Under the pieces are notes generated by a model. The model worked only from the letters and a program-made list of their open reading frames with translations. It was not told the origin of the DNA and made no database searches. From Promicromonospora sp. MEB111 (GTDB lineage: Bacteria > Actinomycetota > Actinomycetes > Actinomycetales > Cellulomonadaceae): a stretch of 64,000 nt of DNA. Positions 53,026-63,400 of this stretch are shown here, piece by piece; position 1 is the stretch's first letter, and the number at the start of each line of letters is the position of its first letter. Location: contig NZ_JARVSD010000028.1 of assembly GCF_030209445.1 (NCBI RefSeq), positions 62,001 to 126,000 on the forward strand. The letters run 5' to 3'. A program made the position numbers and the translations under genes.

Positions 53026-53769
53026 TCACCCGACGGTCACGTTTCCGCGATCCGCGGCTCGCGTCCCGGGGGCCGGCGTCGCTGCCAGCACGGTTGCTCC
53101 CAGCACGTCGTGCCCGCAGCCCTCGAGCGCCCGTTCGACGGCGGCGAGGGTCGCGCCGGTCGTGAGCACGTCGTCCACAAGAATGCACATGGATCTTTGT
53201 CCGAGCGCCCGCGCCCCGCGTCTCGTCATGCGGACGGAACTGCTCAGGTTGCGCCCGCGGGCCCGTGCGCCGAGGCCCACCTGGTCACGCCCGCGGCCGG
53301 TCCGGGCGAGGGCGGGCACCACACGCGCGGGCACCCCGCCGTCGTGCAGCCCCAGGGCCACCGACCGGGCCAGGACGGCCACGGGCTCGCGGCCGCGCGC
53401 CCGGCGCGCGGCCCCCGTGGACGGCACGGGCACGACCGCGAGGGGTGCACCGCACGCGGGGGAGAGCACCGGCCCCAGGCGGGCGACGGCCCGGCGCAGC
53501 GCCGGTGCGAGGAGGCGGTCGAGGTCGGCCCGCCCGCGGTCCTTCCAGTGCACGACGACGTCACGCACGGGGCCGGCGTACGGCGTGAGCGCCCACACGG
53601 GCACCGGCGGCACGCCGTCGAGCCGGTCCAGGCGGGGCGCGCCGTGCTCGACCCGCGCGAACGGGCCGGCCAGGAGGGCCGCGCACCCGGCGCACCAGGG
53701 CACGTCGAGCTCGCCGCAGGGGCAGGTGACGGGCAGCAGGAGGCGAGCGAGCTCGCGGACGGGACGCAC
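53026..53769 (-). CDS. ComF-family phosphoribosyltransferase-like protein
   Basis: The 247-residue protein has an N-terminal zinc-ribbon-like Cys cluster (CPCGELDVPWCAGC) and a C-terminal phosphoribosyltransferase fold with the PRPP motif CILVDDVLTTGATL and NLSSSVRMTRRG. ComF proteins take part in DNA uptake machinery in Bacillus, but in actinobacteria the role is unclear. The GTG at 53769 was chosen because the open frame ahead of it offers no better start. It is divergent from the YcaQ-like gene. Confidence 0.85.
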   Translation of the reverse strand: MRPVRELARLLLPVTCPCGELDVPWCAGCAALLAGPFARVEHGAPRLDRLDGVPPVPVWALTPYAGPVRDVVVHWKDRGRADLDRLLAPALRRAVARLGPVLSPACGAPLAVVPVPSTGAARRARGREPVAVLARSVALGLHDGGVPARVVPALARTGRGRDQVGLGARARGRNLSSSVRMTRRGARALGQRSMCILVDDVLTTGATLAAVERALEGCGHDVLGATVLAATPAPGTRAADRGNVTVG

Positions 53770-53877
53770 CCGACCACCCTGCCCGCCCGCGCGCCTTGCC
53801 GCCGGTTGTCCACAGGCCTGTGCGCCCACCCATCCCTCCGGCCGGTCAGTGTCAGTGGTGCGCGGCAGGATGGGGCC

Positions 53878-55140
53878 GTGCAACCGATCCAGATGTCCTT
53901 CGACCAGGCCCGCCGGGTCGCCGTGGCGGCCCAGGGCCTGCATCGCCCGCGCACCGACGGGCCGCGCACCATGCGGCACGTCCAGGGCGTGATCGACCGG
54001 CTCGGCCTGTTCCAGATCGACTCGGTGAACGTCCTGGCCCGTGCGCACCTGCTGCCGCTGTTCTCCCGGCTGGGCCCGTACGACACCGACCTGCTGGACC
54101 GGGCCACGGTGTCGGGCAGGTACGCCCGGCGCTCGACGCGGGGCGCGGTGGCGGACCGCCGGCTCGTGGAGAGCTGGGCGCACGTCGCGGCCTACGTGCC
54201 CCCGCACGCCTGGCCGCTGCTGGCGTTCCGCCGCCGGTGGTTCGCCGAGGAGTACGACTGGCGCGAGCTGGACGGCGTGCGCCTGCCTGACGCGCCGCAG
54301 GTCCGCGAGGTGCACGACCTGGTGGCGTCCGAGGGTCCGCTGTCGGCCTCCCAGATCCACGACCGGTTCGTCTCCGAGGGGCGCTCGGTGCGCCGCAAGC
54401 GCGGCACCTGGTGGGACTGGAGCACCGAGAAGCGCGTGGTCGAGCACCTGTTCTTCACCGGTGAGGTGGTCTCGGCGGGGCGCAACGCGCAGTTCGAGCG
54501 GCTCTACGACCTGCCGGAGCGGGTGCTGCCGCCGTCGGCCCTGGTCGACGTGCCCGAGCTCGAGGCCAAGAAGGCCCTGCTGGAGCTCGGCGCGCGGGCG
54601 CAGGGGATCGGCGACGCACGCAGCATCAAGGACTACTACCGGCTCAAGGGGCCGGTCGCGGACCGGGCCCTGGCCGAGCTCGCGGAGGACGGCGTGCTGC
54701 TGCCCGCGCGTGTGGCCGGCGGGTCGGAGAAGTGGTTCCTGCACCGTGACGCCGCCCGGCCACGGCGCGCGGCGGGGCAGGCCCTGCTCGCCCCGTTCGA
54801 CCCGCTGGTCTGGGAGCGCACCCGCCTGGAGCGCCTGTTCGGCATGCGCTACCGGATCGGTATCTACACCCCCGCCGCCCAGCGCACCGACGGGTACTAC
54901 GTGCTCCCGTTCCTCGAGGACGCGCAGCTCACGGCCCGCGTGGACCTCAAGGCCGACCGGGCGGCCGGCGTGCTGCGGGTCCAGTCGGCGCACGCCGAAC
55001 CGACGCTGACGGACCACACGCCGGCCCGGCTGGCGCACGAGCTGCACGCCATGGCCAGGTGGCTGGGCCTGGAGGGCGTGACCGTCGAGGACAAGGGCAC
55101 CCTTTCACCCGCGCTGCGTGCGGAGGCGGCGGTTTCCTGA
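53878..55140 (+). CDS. YcaQ-like DNA glycosylase (winged-helix)
   Basis: The 420-residue protein belongs to the YcaQ/AlkZ family: the active-site motif QIDSVNV (Gln-Ile-Asp) occurs near residue 45, with three winged-helix modules and a C-terminal beta-barrel region (DGYYVLPFLEDAQLTARVD). Such enzymes unhook interstrand crosslinks or remove alkylated bases. The GTG at 53878 follows CAGGAT by 6 bases, suggesting a leaderless message. The neighbouring Kef-type gene has its own promoter. A DNA-repair role is inferred from the family. Confidence 0.88.
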   Translation: MQPIQMSFDQARRVAVAAQGLHRPRTDGPRTMRHVQGVIDRLGLFQIDSVNVLARAHLLPLFSRLGPYDTDLLDRATVSGRYARRSTRGAVADRRLVESWAHVAAYVPPHAWPLLAFRRRWFAEEYDWRELDGVRLPDAPQVREVHDLVASEGPLSASQIHDRFVSEGRSVRRKRGTWWDWSTEKRVVEHLFFTGEVVSAGRNAQFERLYDLPERVLPPSALVDVPELEAKKALLELGARAQGIGDARSIKDYYRLKGPVADRALAELAEDGVLLPARVAGGSEKWFLHRDAARPRRAAGQALLAPFDPLVWERTRLERLFGMRYRIGIYTPAAQRTDGYYVLPFLEDAQLTARVDLKADRAAGVLRVQSAHAEPTLTDHTPARLAHELHAMARWLGLEGVTVEDKGTLSPALRAEAAVS

Positions 55141-55153
55141 AACACGCGACAAC

Positions 55154-55159
55154 TAAACT
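55154..55159 (+). promoter_or_regulatory. Candidate -10 hexamer TAAACT, leaderless start
   Basis: TAAACT ends 6 bases before the ATG at 55166. It is the best matched -10 among the start-adjacent hexamers seen in the window; no Shine-Dalgarno sequence follows it. Confidence 0.5.
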
Positions 55160-55165
55160 CGGGGC

Positions 55166-56902
55166 ATGGCCACCGCTGCGATCTTCCTGGTAGCCACGGT
55201 CGCGGCCGGGCTGGGCGCGGTGCTGCTCCGGCTGCCGCCCCTGGTCGGGTTCCTGGTGGCCGGGTTCGCGCTCCACGCGGCGGGCGTCCAGGAGCCGGCC
55301 TACCTCGGGACCATCGCCGACCTGGGCGTGACGCTGCTGCTCTTCGGCATCGGCCTCAAGCTCGACGTCAAGACGCTGCTGCGCAGGGACGTCTGGTTCA
55401 CCACCGTCGCGCACCTGCTGGTCAGCGTCGCGATCGCGGTGGGCTTCCTCGGCCTGCTCGGCGTGGTCGGCTTCTCGATGCTCGCAGGCGAGGGCCTGGG
55501 TGTCCTCGCGCTCCTCGGGCTCGCCCTGTCGTTCTCCTCCACGGTGTTCGTGGTCAAGGTGCTCGACGGCCGCTCCGACCAGTCCGCCCTCTACGGCCGG
55601 ATCGCCATCGGCGTGCTCGTCATGCAGGACCTGATCGCCGTCGTCTTCCTGTCGGTTGCTTCCGACCACCCGCCGAGCCCGTGGGCGTTCGCCCTCGTGC
55701 TGCTTGTCCCGGGTGCCTGGCTGCTGCGCAAGGTGTGGTCGCGGGTGGGCCACGGCGAGCTGCAGGCCCTGTTCGGCGTGGCCGTCGCGCTCGGCCCGGG
55801 CTACGCGCTGTTCGAGGCCGTCGGGCTCAAGGGTGACCTCGGCGCGCTCGTGATGGGCATGCTCCTGGCCGGTCACCCCGCCGCGACCGAGCTGTCCCGC
55901 AACCTGTTCACCGTCAAGGAGCTGCTGCTGGTCGGCTTCTTCGTCTCGATCGGCTTCTCCGGCGAGCTCACCTGGCAGGCCGCGGTGGTCGGGTTGCTCC
56001 TGCTGCTCATGCTGCCGCTGCAGGCGATCGTCACGGCCGTGCTGCTGCGCCTGATGCGCCTGCGCAAACGCACGGCGATCCTGTCCGGGCTGGTGCTGGC
56101 CAACTACTCCGAGTTCGGCCTCATCGTCGTCGCGGTCGGCTCCCAGACCGGCCTGCTGCACGACGAGTGGCTCGTCGTGCTCGCCGTCGCCGTCGCCGCC
56201 AGCTTCGTGCTGTCCTCCGCGATCAACACGCGCGGCAACGAGTTCGCCATGTCGCTCGCCAAGCGCTTCCCGTCCAAGCCCAACGAGTGGCTGCACCGCG
56301 AGGAGCGGCTCATCGACGTGTCCGGCGCGGAGGCGCTGGTGCTCGGCATGGGCCGGGTCGGCCGCGGCGCCGTCCGGCAGCTCCGCGACGACTACGGCCT
56401 GGACGTCGTGGGCGTCGAGCACGACCCGACCCGCGTCGCGGCCCTGCGCGGCGAGGGTTTCACCGTGGTGCAGGCCGACGCGACGGACATCGAGTTCTGG
56501 GGCCGGGTGCGCAGTGCCGGCGCCGTCCGCCTCGCGATCCTCGCCATGCCGTTCCACGCCGCCAACCTCATCGCGCTGTCCCAGCTGCGGGCGAGCGGCT
56601 TCGACGGCACGGTCGCCGCCATCGCCCGGTACGACGACGACGCGGCCGAGCTCGAGCGGCACGGCGCCGACGCGGTGTTCCACCTGTACGGCACGGCCGG
56701 CCTGGCCCTCGCCGACGAGGCGGCCGAGGCCGCGCTCGGGTACGACGCCGCCGAGCGGATGCGCGACGCCCAGGCGGAGCGCCGGTCCGCGGCGACGGCC
56801 GGCGACGAGCCTGACGAGCCCGACGAACCCGCCGACCGGCCCGCGGACGAGCCCGCGGACGAGCCCGCGGACGAGCCCGCCACCAGCGGCGGCGCGGCCT
56901 AG
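55166..56902 (+). CDS. Kef-type cation:proton antiporter (CPA2)
   Basis: The 578-residue protein has about 12 membrane helices of the Na+/H+ exchanger fold (residues 1-355) followed by a RCK/TrkA-N domain with the nucleotide-binding GMGRVGRGAV and VVGVEHDPTRVAALRGEGF. It should exchange K+ or Na+ for protons under NAD(H) or c-di-AMP-type control. A C-terminal Glu/Asp/Pro-rich tail (EPDEP, then ADEP repeats, coded by three 12-bp units at 56843-56878) follows. It ends 7 bases before the convergent mnhG; the two ion-transport units face each other. Confidence 0.92.
   Translation: MATAAIFLVATVAAGLGAVLLRLPPLVGFLVAGFALHAAGVQEPAYLGTIADLGVTLLLFGIGLKLDVKTLLRRDVWFTTVAHLLVSVAIAVGFLGLLGVVGFSMLAGEGLGVLALLGLALSFSSTVFVVKVLDGRSDQSALYGRIAIGVLVMQDLIAVVFLSVASDHPPSPWAFALVLLVPGAWLLRKVWSRVGHGELQALFGVAVALGPGYALFEAVGLKGDLGALVMGMLLAGHPAATELSRNLFTVKELLLVGFFVSIGFSGELTWQAAVVGLLLLLMLPLQAIVTAVLLRLMRLRKRTAILSGLVLANYSEFGLIVVAVGSQTGLLHDEWLVVLAVAVAASFVLSSAINTRGNEFAMSLAKRFPSKPNEWLHREERLIDVSGAEALVLGMGRVGRGAVRQLRDDYGLDVVGVEHDPTRVAALRGEGFTVVQADATDIEFWGRVRSAGAVRLAILAMPFHAANLIALSQLRASGFDGTVAAIARYDDDAAELERHGADAVFHLYGTAGLALADEAAEAALGYDAAERMRDAQAERRSAATAGDEPDEPDEPADRPADEPADEPADEPATSGGAA
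56843..56878. repeat. Three 12-bp tandem repeats in antiporter tail
   Basis: Units of GCGGACGAGCCC at 56843, 56855 and 56867 encode ADEP repeats at the C-terminus of the Kef-type antiporter. Confidence 0.8.
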
Positions 56903-56909
56903 CCGGACC

Positions 56910-57269
56910 TCACGCCTGGTCCCCAGGCGTCGAGGAGCGCACCGGGAAGGCGTCGTCCTCGGTGTCCAGGAGCGTCGCGTCCACGCAGCGGGTGCGCAGC
57001 CCGGCCCGGCCCACCATGTAGGCGGCCACCGGGGACGTCATGAGCTGGAAGATGGCGACGAGCAGGAGCATGGTCGCGGAGCCCTTGTCCTGCAGCCGGA
57101 GCGCGACGCCCGCCAGGAGCAGCAGCAGACCCAGGACCTGCGGCTTGGCCACGACGTGCATCCGCGAGAGCAGGTTGTCGAACCGCATCACGCCGACCCC
57201 CGCGGAGAACGAGAAGAAGGCGCCGAGCAGCAGGCAGACGGCGGCGGCGACGTCGGTCACGACGGTCAT
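56910..57269 (-). CDS. mnhG: Mrp antiporter subunit G
   Basis: The 119-residue protein has three membrane helices and the MnhG pattern VMRFDNLLSRMHVVAKPQVLG near residue 30, the family's hallmark. It is the last subunit gene of the Na+/H+ antiporter operon (63534 to 56910) and overlaps mnhF by four bases. The C-terminal 30 residues extend beyond the core domain with acidic character. Confidence 0.92.
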   Translation of the reverse strand: MTVVTDVAAAVCLLLGAFFSFSAGVGVMRFDNLLSRMHVVAKPQVLGLLLLLAGVALRLQDKGSATMLLLVAIFQLMTSPVAAYMVGRAGLRTRCVDATLLDTEDDAFPVRSSTPGDQA

Positions 57270-57667
57270 GACACCTCCCCGCCGGCGTTCGTGGTCCCGG
57301 CGTCCGACGTCGGCTCGGACTCCGAGCCGGCGACCGCACCACTTCCCGGACCCGGGCCGACCGAGCTAGGCCGCGGCCCGGACCGCTGCGCGGCCGTGCC
57401 GTTCTTGGGGGGCTCGACGGCGGCGAAGCGCGCGATCGTCACCGACCCGATGAACCCCACCAGCGAGAGCACCACGAGGATGGGCACGGACTCGGTGCGG
57501 CGGGAGATCGCGGCCTCGACCGCGATGGCGCCCACGAGGGCGGTGGTGAGCACGTCGAACGCCACGGTCCGGTCCAGCATGGTCGGCCCGCGCTCGATCC
57601 GGACCACCGCGAGCAGCGCGCCCACGGCGAGCAGGGTGGTCGCTACCACCCCGACGGCGAGCATCAT
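57266..57667 (-). CDS. mnhF: Mrp antiporter subunit F with C-terminal tail
   Basis: The 133-residue protein has three membrane helices with the MnhF motif RIERGPTMLDRTVAFDVLTT at about residue 25. The last 45 residues form a Ser/Gly/Pro-rich tail not found in shorter homologues. The ATG at 57667 overlaps mnhE's stop. It works as one of the small membrane subunits of the Mrp complex. Confidence 0.92.
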   Translation of the reverse strand: MMLAVGVVATTLLAVGALLAVVRIERGPTMLDRTVAFDVLTTALVGAIAVEAAISRRTESVPILVVLSLVGFIGSVTIARFAAVEPPKNGTAAQRSGPRPSSVGPGPGSGAVAGSESEPTSDAGTTNAGGEVS

Positions 57668-58278
57668 CGGCGTTCCTCCTTGTGCAGGGTGTACGGCGCC
57701 AGCCCGACCCGGGCCAGCTCGGTGCTCGGCGCGAAGGCGCGCAGCAGGCGGGCCTCCAGGTCGAGGGTGGCGTCCCGGACGCCCTCGGGCCCACCGGACG
57801 CCGCGATGTCGAGCACGTGCAGCCGCAGGGTCCGGCTGGGCCGGTCGAGATCGATCACGAGCGTGCCCGGGACCAGGGAGGACAGGCCGGCGGTCGTGGC
57901 GATGAACAGGTCGGAGTCCGAGCGCAGCGGCACCGAGACCAGGGCGCCGTGCGGGGTCGGGCCGCCGCGGGCCGTCCGGCGCGGGACCACCGCGGTCCAC
58001 GCCACCTGGAACGACGCGAGCACCAGGTCCCCGACGAACCGGCCGAGCAGGTGGAGCAGCGGCCCGACCCGCAGGGTCGTGGCCGTGCCGACGGGCGGCA
58101 GCGGGAAGGCCAGCGCCACGAGCGCGCCGAGCAGCACACCGGACAGCACGTTCGCCCAGGACAGGTCGCCCCACAGGAGCACCCAGAGCACGGCGCCCAC
58201 CACCATGGTCGGCCACAGGGTCACGACCCGGCGCGTCCGCCGGCGCCAAGGGCTCTGCGCGGTGTCGGTGTGGTTCAC
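57664..58278 (-). CDS. mnhE: Mrp antiporter subunit E
   Basis: The 204-residue protein has two or three N-terminal membrane helices (VGAVLWVLLWGDLSWANVLSG) and a cytoplasmic domain containing SLVPGTLVIDLDRPSRTLRLHVLD, typical of MnhE. The GTG at 58278 is preceded by a purine-rich GGAGGTGGAG sequence, a strong ribosome binding site, even though the gene overlaps the mnhD stop by four bases. Confidence 0.93.
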   Translation of the reverse strand: MNHTDTAQSPWRRRTRRVVTLWPTMVVGAVLWVLLWGDLSWANVLSGVLLGALVALAFPLPPVGTATTLRVGPLLHLLGRFVGDLVLASFQVAWTAVVPRRTARGGPTPHGALVSVPLRSDSDLFIATTAGLSSLVPGTLVIDLDRPSRTLRLHVLDIAASGGPEGVRDATLDLEARLLRAFAPSTELARVGLAPYTLHKEERR

Positions 58279-59936
58279 GGCTCCACCTCCACGGTGTCGT
58301 CGGTGACCTTGTTCGACTCGCCGGTGCCCCGCTGCGCGCCGTCGGGGAACACGGCCTCGATGTAGGTGTGCCCGTCCATGACGGACTCGGCCGCGCGGTC
58401 GGCGTAGTCGTACAGCGGGCCCGCCGCCACGGTGAGCCCCACCCCGACGGCCACCAGCGCCGCCGTCGGCCCCACCATGCCCCAGGGCAGGGACGTCGGA
58501 TCGGGCAGCTTCTCAGGGCAGGGCTGCCAGAACGCCTTGTTCCAGGCCCGGACCACCGCGTAGAGCGTCAGCAGCGAGGTGACCACCGAGCCCACCACCA
58601 GCACCCAGGCCAGCGCCGAACCGTCCACCACGCCGGCCTCCAGCAGGCCCACCTTGCCCAGGAACCCGGACAGCGGCGGGATGCCCGCCAGGTTCATCGC
58701 CGGCACGAAGAACAGGATCGCGAGCCCGGGCGCCAGGGTGGCGAGGCCGCCCAGACGGTCCAGCGACGTGGTCCCGGTGCGGCGCTCGATGAGCCCCACG
58801 ACCAGGAACAGCGCCGTCTGCACGGTGATGTGGTGCACCACGTAGAAGATGGCCGCCGCGGTGCTCGCCTGGGTGGCGAGCGCGACCCCGAAGATCATGT
58901 AGCCGATGTGGCTCACGAGCGTGAACGACAGGAGGCGTTTCACGTCGTCCTGCGCGACCGCGCCCAGGATGCCGACGATCATGGTGGCGAGCGCCAGCAC
59001 GAGCAGCACGGCCTCCAGGGCCTCGTTCTGCGGGAAGAGCAGGGTCTGGGTGCGCAGGATCGCGTACACGCCGACCTTGGTGAGCAGGCCCGCGAACACG
59101 GCGGTGACCGGCGCGGGGGCCGTCGGGTACGAGTCCGGGAGCCAGGCGGACAGCGGGAAGATGGCCGCCTTGATGCCGAACGCGAGCAGCAGCAGCCCTT
59201 GGATGCCGAGCCGCACGCCGGGGTCGATGTCGGGCAGCCGCTCGGCGAGCTGGGCCATGTTCACGGTGCCGGTGGCGGCGTAGACCAGGCCGACGGCGAC
59301 GAGGAACACGATCGAGCTGAGCAGCGCGACCACCACGTAGATGCTGCCCGCCCGGATGCGCTCGACGGTCCCGCCCAGCGTGAGCAGGACGTACGAGGCG
59401 GCGAGCAGGATCTCGAAGCCGACGTACAGGTTGAACAGGTCGCCGGCGAGGAAGGCGTCCGCCACGCCCGCGGCGAGGATGAGGAACGTCGGGTGGAAGA
59501 TCGCCACGGGCAGCACGTCGCGGCGCACGTCCTCGTCGGCGTCGGGGTCCTGACCCTCCAGGGCCTTGCGCAGGATCTTGGTGTCCTTGGTGGCGGGCGC
59601 CGACCGGTCGGCGCCGTCGGCGATGCCCTGTGCCATCGAGTAGAGCAGGACGCACAGCAGCACCACGCCGCTGACCAGCAGCATGAGCGCCGAGAGCGGG
59701 TCGGCAACGAGGTTGACCCCGACGGGCGCGGCCCACCCGCCGACGTCGATGACGACCGGCCCTTCCTTGGCGGCGACCACGAGGCCCGCGGCGGCGGTCA
59801 CCACCACCGACAGGGCGACCACGGAGATGATCCGCTGCGCCCGCTCGTACCGGTGCAGCGCCAGGGCGAGGCCCGCGGCGAACAGCGGCACCAGCACGGG
59901 CAGGGGGACGAGTGTCGCCGTGCTCCACAGGTTCAT
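58275..59936 (-). CDS. mnhD: Mrp antiporter subunit D
   Basis: The 553-residue protein is a NuoM/NuoN-like membrane subunit with about 14 helices. Family features include GDLFNLYVGFEILLAASYVLL, the Lys-bearing stretch FGIKAAIFPLSAWLPDSYP, and LTKVGVYAILRTQTLLF. It conducts protons in the Mrp complex. The start overlaps mnhC by four bases. A loop of about 30 charged residues (near residue 110-135) is longer than in compact homologues. Confidence 0.95.
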   Translation of the reverse strand: MNLWSTATLVPLPVLVPLFAAGLALALHRYERAQRIISVVALSVVVTAAAGLVVAAKEGPVVIDVGGWAAPVGVNLVADPLSALMLLVSGVVLLCVLLYSMAQGIADGADRSAPATKDTKILRKALEGQDPDADEDVRRDVLPVAIFHPTFLILAAGVADAFLAGDLFNLYVGFEILLAASYVLLTLGGTVERIRAGSIYVVVALLSSIVFLVAVGLVYAATGTVNMAQLAERLPDIDPGVRLGIQGLLLLAFGIKAAIFPLSAWLPDSYPTAPAPVTAVFAGLLTKVGVYAILRTQTLLFPQNEALEAVLLVLALATMIVGILGAVAQDDVKRLLSFTLVSHIGYMIFGVALATQASTAAAIFYVVHHITVQTALFLVVGLIERRTGTTSLDRLGGLATLAPGLAILFFVPAMNLAGIPPLSGFLGKVGLLEAGVVDGSALAWVLVVGSVVTSLLTLYAVVRAWNKAFWQPCPEKLPDPTSLPWGMVGPTAALVAVGVGLTVAAGPLYDYADRAAESVMDGHTYIEAVFPDGAQRGTGESNKVTDDTVEVEP

Positions 59937-60466
59937 GCGCCGTCACCCCCGCGGGCACCGGTGCCGGGCCGGGCGACGCCGTCCGGCTCGGACGCGGGGT
60001 CCGGGAGCGCGACCTCGTCCCGCACGGCCACCGCCTCCTCGTCCAGCGTGGACCCCGATTCCTCGGCGTCGCTGTCGGCGTACGACGGCGCGTCCGCGAC
60101 GGCGAGCCGCGCGATGCGGGTGTCCTCCACGTCGTCCTGCACCTCGTCGTGCCCGTGCAGCTGCCAGGAGCGGTAGGCCATGGCCAGCACGAACGCCACC
60201 AGCGCGAGCGTGATGACGATGGACGTCAGCACCATGGCCTGGGCCAGCGGGTCGCTCATCGGCTCCGAGGTGGCGCCGGTGATGGGCGGCGCCCCCGCGC
60301 GGCCGCCGGCCACGAGGATCGCGAGGTTGGCCCCGTTGCCCATCAGCACGAAGCCGAGCAGGACCCGGGTCAGCGACCGTTCCAGCAGCAGGTAGACGCC
60401 GGAGGCGAACAGCACGCCGACGGTCAGCAGCAGCGCCCCCGAGGGCACGGTGTCGAGCACGATCAT
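59933..60466 (-). CDS. mnhC: Mrp antiporter subunit C with long C-terminal tail
   Basis: The 177-residue protein has three membrane helices of the NuoK-like MnhC fold (ERSLTRVLLGFVLMGNGANL) in its first 110 residues. About 65 extra acidic residues follow, longer than the usual 110-125 residue MnhC. It overlaps mnhA and mnhD by four bases each. Confidence 0.92.
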   Translation of the reverse strand: MIVLDTVPSGALLLTVGVLFASGVYLLLERSLTRVLLGFVLMGNGANLAILVAGGRAGAPPITGATSEPMSDPLAQAMVLTSIVITLALVAFVLAMAYRSWQLHGHDEVQDDVEDTRIARLAVADAPSYADSDAEESGSTLDEEAVAVRDEVALPDPASEPDGVARPGTGARGGDGA

Positions 60467-63400
60467 GCGCGGTCACCTCCCGCGCGCACCTCGACGCGCC
60501 GTCGTTCGCCGATCGACCAGGCGAAGGGTTCCGCCTGCCGGTCCAGCTCCGCGCCGAAGGTGCGCAGGATGTCGATGACCAGGCCGATGACCACGAGGAA
60601 CACTCCGACGTCGAAGAACAGGCTGGTGACCAGGTGGACGTGGCCCAGCACGGGCAGGTGCAGGTCGAGGATCGTGCTCTCGAGCGCCTCCTGCCCGGCG
60701 AGCAGCGCCACGAGGCCCACGCCCGCCGAGAGGAACAGGCCGGTGCCGAGCACGAGCCCCGGGTGCACCGGGGCGGCCTCGCCCAGCTCGAACCGGCCGC
60801 CCGCCAGGTAGCGGACGGTCAGGGCCAGGCCGGCCACGAGGCCCGCCGCGAACCCGCCGCCCGGCGCGTTGTGCCCGCTGAACAGCAGGAACAGCGCGAA
60901 CAGGATCATGGGGTGGAAGATCACGCGGGTGAGCACCTCGAACAGCATCGACCGCTGCACGGGGTCGAGCGTGGGCCCGGCGAGCAGCCACCTGCCCCGG
61001 CGCGCCGGCTGAGCACCGGCACGGGCACCGGCACCAGTACTGGCACCGTCGCCGGGCTGGACCACCTGCGGGTTGGCGGCCCGGTCGAGGCGCAGCACGT
61101 CGCCGCTGCGCTGCCGCAGGAAGACGAGCGACGCGACGCCGGTGGCGGCCACCAGGAGCACCGAGATCTCGCCCACGGTGTCCCACGCGCGGATGTCGAC
61201 GAGCGTGACGTTGACGATGTTGTGCCCGCCGCCGAAGGTCTCGGCCTCGACCGGGAAGTCGACGGACACCGGCATGTGCACCCGCACCAGGGGGGCGGCG
61301 GCCACGAACGCCATGACGACCAGGCCGGTGACCACGCCGATCGCGAGCCGTACCCAGCGGCTGGCCGCGAGCGGGCGGTCGGAGAAGTACGGCGGCAGGC
61401 GGCGGAGCACCAGCACCGTGACCACCAGGGTCAGCGTCTCGCACAGCACCTGGGTCAGGGCCAGGTCGGGCGCGCCGTGCAGCAGGAACAGGGCCGCGTT
61501 GCCGTAACCGGCCACGCCCGCCAGGATCACCGCCTTGAGCCGGCGCCGGGCCCGCGCGGTCAGCACGGCGGCCAGCACGACGACGAGCACGACGACGAGC
61601 TGTGCCGGCCGGTCCCACGGCACCAGGGCGAACGGGCCGAGGTGGAGCACGCCGTCGCGCCCGGCGGCGTCCTGCGCGACCGGGAGGCCGTTCGGCTCGC
61701 CCACCAGGCCGAGGGCGAGCGCGAGCCCGGGCCCCACGGCGAGCGTCACGAGGATGACGCCCAGGTAGAAGGGCAAGGACCCGCGCTGGGTGCCGGCCGT
61801 GACGTCGCTGGCCAGGCGGTCGAGCTTGCGCATGAAGCGGCGGTAGAGCACGTCGGCGCCGTCGGGGGACCACAGCGAGTCCTGCAGCCGCTCGATCCGC
61901 ACGCGCTGCCAGAACGCGAGGCCACCGGCCAGGAACACGGCGACGGTGATGGCGAGGGCGGGCGTGAACCCCTCCCAGAGGGCGAGGTGCCCCGGCTCTC
62001 CGACGGGGTAGGTGTTGGCGTACGGGGCGAGCAGCTCCTGGCCCACCTGGGGCACGAGAGCCACGACGAGGCCGAGCACCGCCAGGACCAGCGGCGGCGC
62101 GACCATCCAGAACGGCTGCGGGTGGATCGTGCCGGGTGCGGCGTCGGGCAGGGCGGCGGGCGTCGTCGTCGGCGTGGTGCCGGGCGGCGCGCCGTGCGCG
62201 GTCGCGACCTCCCGTTCCGGGAGCCCGGCCGTGGCCGGCAGGCGCGGCTTGAACGCGCCCCAGAGGAACCGCAGCCCGTACGCGACGGTGAGGGCCGAGC
62301 CCACGGCGACCAGGACGGTCATGACCCGGCCGAGCACGTCGCCGTCGTGCTCCCAGGCCACCAGCGCGGCCTCCTTGGCGACGTAGCCGGCGAACGGCGG
62401 CAGGCCGATCATCGAGGCGGTCGCGAGCGTGGCGGCCAGGGCGGTGACGGGCAGCCGCCGTCCGACGCCGGCGAGCTTGCGCAGGTCACGGGTGCCCGTC
62501 GCCGCGTCCACCACGCCGACCACGAGGAACAGCGACGCCTTGAACATGGCGTGCGCGCCGAGCAGCGCGAGGCCCGCCAGCGCGGTGGCGCGCGTGCCGT
62601 AGCCGAGCAGGAGGGTGAGCAGGCCGAGCTGGGAGACCGTGCCGAACGCGAGGACCAGCTTGAGGTCGTGCTGGCGCAGCGCGCGGTACCCGCCCAGCAG
62701 GAGCGTGGTGCCGCCCAGCACGAGCACGACCGTGCGCCAGGCCGTGAGGTCCGAGAACGCGGGCGCGAACCGGGCCACCAGGTAGATGCCCGCCTTCACC
62801 ATGGCGGCCGCGTGCAGGTAGGCGGACACGGGCGTGGGCGCGGCCATCGCGGCGGGCAGCCAGAAGTGCGTGGGCACCAGCGCGGACTTGGTGGCCGCGC
62901 CGGCCAGCAGGCAGACGACGGCGACGGTCACCGCGGGCCCGGCCGGCGGGTCGGCGACGACGGCCGACACGCTCCAGGTGCCGGCGGCGACCCCGAGCAC
63001 CACCACGCCGACGAGCATCGCGAGGCCGCCCGCGGTCGTCACGATCAAGGCCTGCATGGCGGCCCGGCGCGACGACGTGCGGTCGGCGTAGTGGCCGATC
63101 AGGAGGTAGGAGAACACCGTGGTGAGCTCCCAGAACACGAACAGCAGGAGCATGTCGTCGGCCGTGACGAGGCCGGCCATCGAGCCCGCGAACGCCACGA
63201 GGAACCCGCCGAACCGGCCCAGGCCGCGCGCGTCCTTCGCGAAGTAGGCGCTGCAGTACAGGAGCACGAGGGTGCCGACCGCGCCGACGATCAGCAGCAT
63301 GAACCAGGACAGCGAGTCGAGCCGCAGGTCGACGGCCAGGCCCAGCGCGGGGATCCACGGCACGTGCTCCGTGGGCGTGCTGCCGGCCAGGACGGCGCCG

